From the NCBI GenBank assembly GCA_003021725.1, contig PXRA01000007.1:51904-115903 (forward strand): a stretch of 64,000 nt of DNA, given 5' to 3'. Position 1 is the stretch's first letter, and the number at the start of each line of letters is the position of its first letter. This DNA comes from Halobacteriales archaeon QH_8_64_26. GTDB lineage: Archaea > Halobacteriota > Halobacteria > Halobacteriales > Halococcaceae. The notes beneath the pieces were generated by a model. It was not told the origin of the DNA, did not search any database, and worked only from the letters and a program-made list of their open reading frames with translations. The position numbers and the translations under genes are program-made. Shown one piece after another: positions 42,576 to 49,613 of this stretch.

Positions 42576-43176
42576 ACCGTTCGACGCGGTAGTCGCCAAG
42601 CACACACCCGCCGCGTCGCTCGTGACCGTGGCGCTCGACGTGGACGGCGTCGAGACCGGCGTTCCAGGCCGCGCCGACGTCGTGGGGCCCATCGCCGGCG
42701 AGCACGCCGCTCCGGCCTCCTACCCCCAAGTCGCCGATCGCCCGCTGTAGCGGTGCCGGGTCGGGTTTCCAACCGATCTCATCGTCACAGCAGACCACTG
42801 TATCGAACCAGTCGGCAATGTCGAGGTGCTCGAGGACCGGCTCAGTGAGGTAGCCCTGGCAGTGAGTTACTATTCCCACCGGGTCGTCGAGCGCGGCGAT
42901 AACGGCGGCGTCGTCGTACAGATATGTCGATTCCGCGCGGGCGATCGGGTCCTCGACGGCGTGGAAAGCCTCCCAGAAGCGCGGCCGCTCGACGCCGTGG
43001 GCCGCGAGCGCCGCGTCGGCGGCGCCGGCGAGGTCGTACCAGATCGCCTCTGCCTCCCGGTCGGCGAAGCTACAACCCAACCGGTCGCCGATCCTATCGA
43101 AGACCGAGTGGATGTACGCTGGTTCGATGTCGATGAGCGTTCCGTCCAAATCGAGCAACCAGAAGTCGTAGTTCAT
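42505..43176 (-). CDS. HAD-family hydrolase
   Basis: A 223-residue phosphatase of the haloacid dehalogenase superfamily. Motif I is FWLLDLDGTLIDIEPAY (nucleophile Asp in DLDGT). Motif II Thr is in GIVTHCQGYL, motif III Lys in IGWKPDPAPLQRAIG, and motif IV in SGVLAGDGPHDVGAAWNAGL. The helical cap between motifs I and II is of the C1 phosphoglycolate-phosphatase type. The ATG at 43176 (MNYDFWLLD) is chosen; an upstream ATG would add 25 residues without similarity. Its 3' end overlaps the convergent moeA-like gene, leaving an Arg-rich C-terminal tail. Substrate unknown. Confidence 0.9.
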   Translation of the reverse strand: MNYDFWLLDLDGTLIDIEPAYIHSVFDRIGDRLGCSFADREAEAIWYDLAGAADAALAAHGVERPRFWEAFHAVEDPIARAESTYLYDDAAVIAALDDPVGIVTHCQGYLTEPVLEHLDIADWFDTVVCCDDEIGWKPDPAPLQRAIGDLGVGGRSGVLAGDGPHDVGAAWNAGLDAVHVERHGHERRGGCVLGDYRVERFTDLGLSAPRRARRSPAGRRAGD

Positions 43177-43314
43177 GCAGGGCGGGACTGTGTAGGTATG
43201 TAACGTACGATAAAGTGCTTTCCGGTCACGTGGGAAACAATCCTTGCTCACCGACTTCTCGCCTATCTGCTCGCTCGCCGGGTTCCTCAGCCGCTACCTC
43301 GCTCGTCCGTTCGT

Positions 43315-43715
43315 TCACTTGCTGACCTGAATCGAGCTACCGAGGTATTTGTTGATGACTTCGGCACTCCAGTCGGCGTTGAAGAGCGTGAGGTCGGTAG
43401 CGATCTCCTCTTTCAGCGCTGCGAAGATGCCTTGTCGGTGCGCAGGCCGCGAAACTCGATGTTTTCGACGGGAAGGTCGAAGGCTTCCCCGACGAGGCGG
43501 GCGAGGTGCTCGGGGTGATTACACTCCCCGCGCCAGAGGTAATCCCGGAAGAACAACCAGCCCGGTCCCCCGGGAGGAGGGGCTTCCCGGTAGCACGTCC
43601 GTTCGATCATCTGGGTGTCGACTCGCCACTCGGCTGTCGAGGCATCGAGTCGGAACCGGGCGGCGAAGGCGTACCGTGCGCTGCTGTCCTTTTCGGGATC
43701 GTTCGCTGCAGTCAT
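43315..43715 (-). pseudogene. LWR-salt-like haloarchaeal protein, one frameshift
   Basis: Begins MTAANDPEKDSSARYAFAARF and reads GWLFFRDYLWRGECNHPEHL, whose LWRGE resembles the motif naming the haloarchaeal 'LWR-salt' family. It continues NIEFRGLRTDK, after which the open frame ends nine codons on. Shifting by one base near 43429-43434 recovers GIFAALKEEIATDLTLFNAD and VINKYLGSSIQVSK, ending at a stop at 43315. The length, 401 nt, is one short of a multiple of three, so a single missing base explains it. Function of the family is unknown. It is either a sequencing error or recent loss. Confidence 0.65.
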
Positions 43716-43918
43716 AGTCGGATTTCGTACTGATCGCAGGTAACAGTATCTGAGAGGGAACCGAGAACTACTCGCGCTAGTATCCGCGAGCGATAGCGAG
43801 CGGTTCCCTGCGAGTGAGCGACTCATGGGAGCAAACGAGCAGTAGCGCGCACGGACGGGAGGCGCGAACGACCGTGGGGAGTGAGCGCCGGAGGGAGTAC
43901 GCGCTATTTTGGTCGAGA

Positions 43919-43969
43919 TTTTGCCGAGCGAGTGAAGGAGCGAAGCGACTGAGCGAGCGCAGCGCAAAA
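43919..43969 (-). terminator. Stem-loop after hemA
   Basis: TTTTGC at 43919-43924 and GCAAAA at 43964-43969 form the ends of an inverted repeat whose inner part is rich in GCGAGCG/CGCTCGC motifs. It begins 9 bases beyond the hemA stop. The layout resembles the one after pdxS (60484-60541), so it may be a 3'-end or termination structure. Confidence 0.4.
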
Positions 43970-43977
43970 GGTCGGTT

Positions 43978-45324
43978 CTAGTCCTTCAGCTCTTCGAGTA
44001 CGCCGGCAGGCATCGACTCGCGGAGTTCCTCGGGAAGGTCTTCGGGACTCGCGCTGTCGAGTGATTCCGGCGGCTCGGAACCGAAGTCGGGGTCGAACAA
44101 CTGGAGGGCGGTGTTGATGGTCGTCCAGTCGTCCTCGGCCGCGGCGTCGCGCAGGCTCTCGGTCGGGGCGGCGAGTAACTGACCGACCAGCGAGTCCGCC
44201 ATCGCCGAAATCGCGTCTCGTTGCTCGTCGTCGAGATCGTCGAGCTTCGAGAACGTCGTCCGAAGCTCCCGGGCTTTGATCCCTTCGGCGCTCTCGTACA
44301 TCGCGCCGATGACCTGATCGGCGCGCTTTCGCTTGTACTGCTCTAAGAGCCGGGCGAGCTCCGTCTCGACCATCCTCTCGACCTCGGCGGCGGCCGCCCA
44401 GCGCTGCTCGTGGGTGTCGTCGATGACGCCTTCGAGCGCGTCGAGATCGTAACGGGTCACCCCGGACCGAGCCTCGACTGCCGGGGGGACGTCACGCGGG
44501 CGGGCGAGATCGATTACTACCGTCTCGCCGGTCTCCTGGAGGGCGTTCTCCTCCAGCACCGGATCGGGGCCCCCGGTTGCGCTCACCGCGACGTCGGCCG
44601 CCGCGAGCGCCGATGGCAGCTCCGCGAGCGTGAGCGTGCTCGCATCGGTGCCCTTGTCGGCCGCCAGCCGGTCGGCGAGCGCCTCGGCCCGCGAGACCGT
44701 TCGGTTCGCGACGAGCACGCGATCGACGCGGTCGGCGAGTGCCTCGGCGGCGAGCGTGCCCATCTCGCCGGCCCCGATCACGAGACCGGTCGCTGGTTCG
44801 GGCAGCCCCTCACGAGCCGCGAGGCGAGCCGCGGCGCTCCCGAACGAGACGATTCCCTCGTCGATTGCGGTCTCGGTGCGGGCGCGCTCGCCGACGTGTA
44901 AGGTCTTCGTGAGCCCCTCGTCGAGCACCGGCCCGATCGCACCGACCGCGCGGGCCTCCGTGAACGCCTCGCGGAGCTGCCCGAGGATCTGGTCCTCGCC
45001 CAGCACGACCGACTCCAACCCCGCAGCGACCCGCAGCAGGTGTTCGAGGCTCGCCTCGTGGCCCATCCACCGCACGACCCGTTTCGGAACGTCACGCACC
45101 GAGTCGGCGAGCACCGCCCGACCCACTTCAGGATCGCTCGTGACCACATACCGTTCCGATCTATGACAGGTCTGGAGACAGAACGCCTCCTCGACGTCCG
45201 CCCGGGCACACAGCGTCTCGATCGCCTCGCGTTCGGAGTCCGCGCAGGCCGCTTCGATCTCCGCGACGGACGCGTCCTCGTGGGAGACGCTGATCCCCGT
45301 GATGACGCCGGTGCCAGTCGTCAC
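43978..45324 (-). CDS. hemA: Glutamyl-tRNA reductase HemA
   Basis: First committed enzyme of the C5 tetrapyrrole pathway, reducing glutamyl-tRNA to glutamate-1-semialdehyde with NADPH (448 residues). EEAFCLQTCHRSERYVV holds the catalytic Cys53 (TCHR variant of TCNR). GLESVVLGEDQILGQLREAF is the family signature. VIGAGEMGTLAAEALADR is the NADPH Rossmann motif, and VIDLARPRDVPPAVE follows. A C-terminal dimerisation helix domain is present, then an extra acidic tail (~60 residues). Translation starts at a GTG. In many haloarchaea a siroheme-synthesis gene precedes hemA; here 160 bp without a gene precede it. Confidence 0.94.
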   Translation of the reverse strand: MTTGTGVITGISVSHEDASVAEIEAACADSEREAIETLCARADVEEAFCLQTCHRSERYVVTSDPEVGRAVLADSVRDVPKRVVRWMGHEASLEHLLRVAAGLESVVLGEDQILGQLREAFTEARAVGAIGPVLDEGLTKTLHVGERARTETAIDEGIVSFGSAAARLAAREGLPEPATGLVIGAGEMGTLAAEALADRVDRVLVANRTVSRAEALADRLAADKGTDASTLTLAELPSALAAADVAVSATGGPDPVLEENALQETGETVVIDLARPRDVPPAVEARSGVTRYDLDALEGVIDDTHEQRWAAAAEVERMVETELARLLEQYKRKRADQVIGAMYESAEGIKARELRTTFSKLDDLDDEQRDAISAMADSLVGQLLAAPTESLRDAAAEDDWTTINTALQLFDPDFGSEPPESLDSASPEDLPEELRESMPAGVLEELKD

Positions 45325-45483
45325 TCTTCTACACCCCCATTCCCGCTCATCCCACTACTGTCTACAGTACCGCCCATTACTAGTGATCTGTGAGAACTGG
45401 TAGGCCTGGATCACACCTAAACCCTTTCCTACTGCGCTCGCGCGCGGCAGTTGGTTGACACGTCGTCCCGGTTCGGTCGCCGG

Positions 45484-45888
45484 TCAGTGCTCGCCTTCGA
45501 CGCCGGTGACGGTATATCCCGCGTCGCGTAGGTCCGCGAGGATCGCCTCGTGGTCGGCGTTGGTCTCGTAGTAAAAGACCAGATCGAAGCTGCCCTCTCG
45601 GAGTAGTTGCTGGCACTCCCAGACGAACTCGTCCTCCTCGAGCGTGCGGCCCTGGTGTTGGTTCGAAGCGAACTCCGAACTATCGTTCCCGGAGTAGACG
45701 TAGACGTTGCCGGCCTCCCCGGCATGGGTCGCGATCACCTCGTTGATCTCGACGGTCGCTTCCTGCATCGCGATGTCGTCCTCGCCCTCGATGTCCGTGT
45801 GGACGATGAGGCCATCGAGCGCGATCTCGCCGGGTTCGAGCAGCCGTTCGGTTCGCCGGTAGAGTTCCTCGTCGATCACGTCGCTCAT
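45484..45888 (-). CDS. DUF5778-like haloarchaeal protein
   Basis: A 134-residue acidic cytosolic protein. The core YRRTERLLEPGEIALDGLIVHTD, then NVYVYSGNDSSEFASNQHQG, EFVWECQQLLREGSFDLVFYYE and AILADLRDAGYTVTGVEG fits what I recall of the halobacterial DUF5778 family. An alternating strand/helix pattern suggests a small alpha/beta fold. The ATG at 45888 (MSDVIDEELYRR) is preferred to one nine codons upstream (45915). Function unknown; it is upstream of hemA on the same strand but 159 bp away. Confidence 0.7.
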   Translation of the reverse strand: MSDVIDEELYRRTERLLEPGEIALDGLIVHTDIEGEDDIAMQEATVEINEVIATHAGEAGNVYVYSGNDSSEFASNQHQGRTLEEDEFVWECQQLLREGSFDLVFYYETNADHEAILADLRDAGYTVTGVEGEH

Positions 45889-46067
45889 TGTCGTCTTCCC
45901 GGTCGTACCGGACATACGCGTACCGGTTTCGATGTCCAGTCCCGCCGCTCGCGACTACTCCATCGCTCGGAGGAACGAGCCGACCGCCGGCCGAGCCGGT
46001 AACCGACATCGGCCGATAAGCCACTCGTCGTGGGCTTTCAGTCGGTAGAGCAAGAAGCGAGCGTCGC

Positions 46068-46262
46068 CTACAGGCGCGTGAGGTTCGTTGCTCGTGGTCC
46101 CTTGTCGGCCTGTTCGATCTCGAATTCGACCTCCTGGCCCTCCTTGAGGTCGGGACCGCTGATGTCCTCCATATGGAAGAAGACGTCCTCCTCGGAGTCT
46201 TCGGTGTCGATAAAGCCGTAGCCGCCAGTGTCGTTGAAGAAGTCGACCGTACCTGTCGCCAT
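46068..46262 (-). CDS. cspA: Cold-shock protein CspA
   Basis: A 64-residue OB-fold nucleic-acid chaperone. [20 protein letters not shown] contains the RNP1-type KGYGFI equivalent (GGYGFI), and [10 protein letters not shown] is RNP2 (VFFH). [20 protein letters not shown] completes the fold. It matches cold-shock proteins end to end but is more acidic than bacterial versions. A strong AAGGAGGTG sequence lies just upstream, unusual for this window. The gene is divergent from the cis-prenyltransferase gene at 46416. Confidence 0.95.
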   Translation of the reverse strand: MATGTVDFFNDTGGYGFIDTEDSEEDVFFHMEDISGPDLKEGQEVEFEIEQADKGPRATNLTRL

Positions 46263-46266
46263 TACA

Positions 46267-46275
46267 CCACCTCCT
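46267..46275 (-). promoter_or_regulatory. Strong Shine-Dalgarno upstream of cspA
   Basis: AAGGAGGTG is complementary to the 16S rRNA 3' end and ends 4 bases before the cspA ATG. Most genes here lack such a site. A T-rich TTTTTTACC element lies ~28 bases before the start (46289-46297). Confidence 0.5.
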
Positions 46276-46415
46276 TACGCGCCCCAGCGGTAAAAAACAT
46301 GTCCGGAACGCGCTCGTGCTGAAAGCGAGTTCGGTTCGACGGGAGGAGTAGCCGATCGCGATCGGGGCAGAGCGAGGTCACAAAACTCATACCGGCGGCG
46401 GCGTACCTATCGACG

Positions 46416-47348
46416 ATGCGATCGGCCGTGACTGGACGGCTCACCGAGGCCTACGAGCGGTTGTTGATACGCGAGATCGACGGCGCGCCCGGACACGTCG
46501 CCGTGATCCAGGACGGGAACCGTCGGTACGCGGCCAAAGAGGGCACGAAGAAGGAACGCGGCCACCATGAGGGCGCGGAGACCACCGAGGCGCTGCTCGA
46601 TTGGTGTGACGAGTTCGGTATCGAGGAATGCACAGTGTATGCCTTCTCGACGGAGAACTTCGATCGGCCGCCCGACGAACGCGAGGCCCTCTTCGATCTG
46701 ATCGAGGCCAAGCTCCGGGAGTTCGCCGACGCCGACCGCGTGCACGAGGGGGAGGTCCGGATCCGTGCGATCGGCGAGACCGACCGACTGCCCGAACGGC
46801 TCCGGGAGGCGATTGCCTACGCGGAAGGCCGGACGAAAGAGCACGATCGCCTCCGGCTCAACGTCGCGCTGGCCTACGGCGGCCGGTCGGAGTTGCTTGG
46901 CGCAACCCGGGAGATCGCAATCGAGGTCGCCGCCGGCTCGCTTGTCCCCCAGGATATCGACACCGAGACGATCGAAGAGCGTCTCTACGAGGGACCGGCC
47001 CAGGACGTCGATCTGATCATTCGGACCGGCGGGGACGAACGAACCTCGAACTTCCTGCCCTGGCATGCCAACGGGAACGAAGCGGGGGTCTTTTTCTGTA
47101 CGCCCTACTGGCCCGAGTTCCGGAAGATCGACTTCCTTCGGGCGATTCGCACCTATGAGTCCAGGGAGGAGAGTTGGCGCCGGACCCGTGCTCGGCGGGC
47201 GCTCGCGCTCGTTCGTGCGCTCGGCAGCGCCGAACTCGACGAGGCACGGAGCGTCGTCGATCGGTTCCGCGATTCGATTCCCAGCGGCGAACTCGCCGAC
47301 GTGGATGGGGTGGTCGAACGCGAGGACGCCGAGTCGACTGCCGACTGA
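46416..47348 (+). CDS. uppS: cis-prenyltransferase, catalytic-type (UppS/DHDDS-like)
   Basis: Elongates isoprenyl diphosphate with cis units to make the polyprenyl/dolichyl carrier for glycan assembly (310 residues). HVAVIQDGNRRYA holds the catalytic Asp33 in DGNRR. YAFSTENFDRPPDE is the FSxEN motif. LNVALAYGGRSELLGA and LIIRTGGDERTSNFLPW then FFCTPYWPEF complete the active site. After the last core strand the sequence is RTYESREESWRRTRARR, so the C-terminal RxG diphosphate-binding motif (RRFG in E. coli UppS) is absent; an acidic ~65-residue tail follows. A paralogue with RRFG but no DGN lies next door at 47495-48127. Confidence 0.93.
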   Translation: MRSAVTGRLTEAYERLLIREIDGAPGHVAVIQDGNRRYAAKEGTKKERGHHEGAETTEALLDWCDEFGIEECTVYAFSTENFDRPPDEREALFDLIEAKLREFADADRVHEGEVRIRAIGETDRLPERLREAIAYAEGRTKEHDRLRLNVALAYGGRSELLGATREIAIEVAAGSLVPQDIDTETIEERLYEGPAQDVDLIIRTGGDERTSNFLPWHANGNEAGVFFCTPYWPEFRKIDFLRAIRTYESREESWRRTRARRALALVRALGSAELDEARSVVDRFRDSIPSGELADVDGVVEREDAESTAD

Positions 47349-47370
47349 TCTAGAGCACTCCCAGTGAGAG

Positions 47371-47520
47371 CCGGTTTGTCGGCCGCACCTACGCCTGGTC
47401 CGCTCACTGCCGTTCGCTTTCCGACGATGTTTAGGCTATCGGCCAAACCCACGCTGGTCCGCTTGCCGGGGATCGCTCCCCAGCGAGATTCGGCCTACCG
47501 GCCGAATCGGCGCTGGCGGC
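47371..47520. repeat. Three ~60-bp imperfect repeats with stem-loops between convergent genes
   Basis: Related segments start around GGCCGCACC (47381), GGCCAAACC (47441) and GGCCGAATC (47500), about 60 bp apart. Each is followed by an ACGCCTGGTCCGC/ACGCTGGTCCGC/GCGCTGGCGGCGC-like block. The third contains a perfect 9-bp inverted repeat, GATTCGGCC (47487-47495) and GGCCGAATC (47500-47508), which overlaps the stop codon of the minus-strand gene. The unit may act as a bidirectional terminator. Confidence 0.45.
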
Positions 47521-48127
47521 GCTTGTAATCGAGTACGGCTCTGAGGTAATCCCGCCGCCTGAAGTCCCGCCAGTTCACGTCGGTGAAGTATAACTCGGAG
47601 TAGACCGACTGCCAGATGAGGAAATCGGACAGCCGTTCGGCACCAGTTTTAACCACGAGGTCGGGATCGGTCGGGAAGACGAGCCGTTCTTCGAGGTCTT
47701 CCTCGGTAATCGCCTCGGGATCGAGATCGCCGGCGGCGACCCGCTTTGCGACTGCTCGGGTGGCCGACGCGAACTCGTGTTTGCCCCCCAAACCGATGCT
47801 CACCTGGATCGGGGCCTCGGCCCGGCGGTCGTCCTCGGGCCCGCGGACGGCGATCGGTCGGGGCGCGTCGACTTCCGCGAGCACACGGCGAAGCGCCGGC
47901 ACCGCCGCGGCGTCGAGCACGCCTACGTACAGCAGGACTCGCTCGGCACCGAAGGCAAACGCCCACTCGAAGAAGTCCCCTAAGATCCGATAGGCCCCCG
48001 GTTCGAGCAGGTCCCGCTCGGTGATGACGACCGCGACCCGCTTCGGGGGGCTCGCGTCGTGGCGCCGAACCCGGGCGGCGAGATACCGATCGTACAGTCC
48101 CACACCACCGGGTTTCGACAGCGCCAC
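47495..48127 (-). CDS. Divergent cis-prenyltransferase paralogue (NgBR-like subunit candidate)
   Basis: A 210-residue UppS-family protein. The fold is recognisable from GAYRILGDFFEWAFAFGAERVLLYVGVLD, QVSIGLGGKHEFASATRAVAKRVAAG (read in parts), and VVKTGAERLSDFLIWQSVYSELYFTDVNW. At the catalytic position it has VAVVITERDLL instead of VxxxMDGNxR, so the essential Asp and DGN are lost. It keeps the C-terminal YKRRQRRFGR, the RxG motif (R207-G209) missing from the neighbour. This split matches two-subunit cis-prenyltransferases such as human DHDDS/NgBR. It is convergent with the catalytic gene, not in an operon with it. A separate biochemical role cannot be excluded. Confidence 0.85.
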   Translation of the reverse strand: MALSKPGGVGLYDRYLAARVRRHDASPPKRVAVVITERDLLEPGAYRILGDFFEWAFAFGAERVLLYVGVLDAAAVPALRRVLAEVDAPRPIAVRGPEDDRRAEAPIQVSIGLGGKHEFASATRAVAKRVAAGDLDPEAITEEDLEERLVFPTDPDLVVKTGAERLSDFLIWQSVYSELYFTDVNWRDFRRRDYLRAVLDYKRRQRRFGR

Positions 48128-48190
48128 AATAAAGCCGCTGAAGCGCGCTCGACGGCCGGCGCGATGCTGTCGATCGGGGCTTCGGGAGCG

Positions 48191-48196
48191 TTAAGT
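48191..48196 (+). promoter_or_regulatory. TATA-like box for the DUF92 gene
   Basis: TTAAGT is 26-31 nt upstream of the GTG at 48222 and overlaps the alternative GTG at 48195, which favours 48222 as the start. Confidence 0.45.
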
Positions 48197-48221
48197 GACC
48201 ATCGGGTATAGAGGCAGCAGC

Positions 48222-49550
48222 GTGACTTCGAGTATCCGACGAGCGGGGGCGTACGCGCTTGTCGGGACGCTCTCGATCACGGCCCCGGCGGTCGGGCGCG
48301 GGACGGTCGTTCTCTTCGCGGCGGTGGCGGCGGCCTCACTGTTCGTTATCGAGGAGGGGCGGCTCTTCGAACTGTTCGCCCGGCCGACCGACCGTGAGAA
48401 CCGTACACTTTACTCGCTCGCGGCCTTCTCGCTTGCGGCCGCGGGACTCGCGATCCTGGCGACGCTATTTGGGATGAACCTCGCGGTCTTCGTCGCGAGC
48501 GTGCTCGTGCTCTCCTACGGGCATCTCGTCGAGCGGCTCGTCCGCACCCGGTGGAGCGCGGAGCTCGCCCTGGCGGTCGGGTTCGTCTGTGGTGGAACGC
48601 TCGCGGGCGTCGCCGGCCAGCTCCTCGTCCGCGGGATCGAAGGCGGGGCTGCGAGCGGGATCGTCGGAACGCTTCCGACGGCCCTTTTCCTCGCCGCGAG
48701 CGGAGCGGTACTCGGTGCGTTGTTGCGCTCGGTACTGTTCGCCCGCGATGACCCGTTGGTAATGCTCTCGATCGGCCTACTGCTCTGGCTGTTCGCCGAA
48801 CTCTCGGTGTCGGTCTCGGGGCTCGATATCACGATCGCGCTGGCACTCACGGCGCTTCTGGGAGCCGCCTCCTATCGGCTGGGGACCGCCTCGATCGCCG
48901 GAATGCTCACCGGGATGTTACTCGTACTTCTGACGATCGTGCTCGGGGGCTACGACTGGTTCGCGGTGTTGATCACCTTCTTCGCGGTTGGCAGCCTCGC
49001 GGCGAAATACCGGATCGAGGACAAACGCGAGCGCGGGATCGCCGAGGCCAACGAGGGAGCGCGGGGCAGCGGGAACGTGCTCGCGAACGCCGCCGTCGCG
49101 CTCGGGGCGGTACTCGCCTTCGCCGCGAGTTCCCTGCTCGGCATGGCACCGGCGGCCTCTCTCTTTGCCTTCGCCGGCTCGCTCGCCGCCGCGATGGCCG
49201 ATACCCTCTCGAGCGAGCTCGGGGGGTTGTTCGACGACCCGCGTCTCATCACGACCTTCGAACGCGTCCCGCCCGGCACCGATGGCGGCGTGACCTGGCA
49301 GGGCGAACTCGCCGGTCTCCTGGGGGCCGTTCTCGTCGCGGCGGTCACCGGATGGTTGTTCGAGTCGGTCGCGCTCGGGGGCGCGGTCGTCATCGCGCTC
49401 GCGGGTGCGGCCGGAATGACCGTCGATAGCGTCCTCGGCGCGACGATCGAACCGCGGGTCGGCAACCAGGGCGTGAACTTCCTCGCGACGCTCTCGGCCG
49501 CGCTCGTCGCGACGCTCGCCGCCCTCGCGGTCGGCCTCGTCGGTCTCTGA
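48222..49550 (+). CDS. DUF92 (TMEM19-like) membrane protein
   Basis: About 442 residues with ~12 hydrophobic segments. The C-terminal half is DUF92: SLAAAMADTLSSELGGLFDDP (ADTxxSElG signature), TFERVPPGTDGGVTWQGELAGLLGA, and AAGMTVDSVLGATIEPRVGNQGVNFLAT. DUF92 proteins occur in archaea, cyanobacteria and plants (TMEM19/VTE6). VTE6 is a phytyl-phosphate kinase, so a CTP-dependent isoprenyl-phosphate kinase role is conceivable. That idea is attractive next to two cis-prenyltransferase genes but is inference. GTG 48222 is preferred to GTG 48195 because of promoter spacing. It is divergent from the paralogue at 48127. Confidence 0.85.
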   Translation: MTSSIRRAGAYALVGTLSITAPAVGRGTVVLFAAVAAASLFVIEEGRLFELFARPTDRENRTLYSLAAFSLAAAGLAILATLFGMNLAVFVASVLVLSYGHLVERLVRTRWSAELALAVGFVCGGTLAGVAGQLLVRGIEGGAASGIVGTLPTALFLAASGAVLGALLRSVLFARDDPLVMLSIGLLLWLFAELSVSVSGLDITIALALTALLGAASYRLGTASIAGMLTGMLLVLLTIVLGGYDWFAVLITFFAVGSLAAKYRIEDKRERGIAEANEGARGSGNVLANAAVALGAVLAFAASSLLGMAPAASLFAFAGSLAAAMADTLSSELGGLFDDPRLITTFERVPPGTDGGVTWQGELAGLLGAVLVAAVTGWLFESVALGGAVVIALAGAAGMTVDSVLGATIEPRVGNQGVNFLATLSAALVATLAALAVGLVGL

Positions 49551-49613
49551 GCAATCCGACTAACGAACGCCACCGTAACCGATCGGCCGACGACCCGGGT
49601 TCGAACTCGACGC

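Noticed and set aside
45325..45483. Possible siroheme-synthase remnant upstream of hemA
   Set aside because: That gene is often found here in haloarchaea, but no frame in these 159 bp shows similarity.
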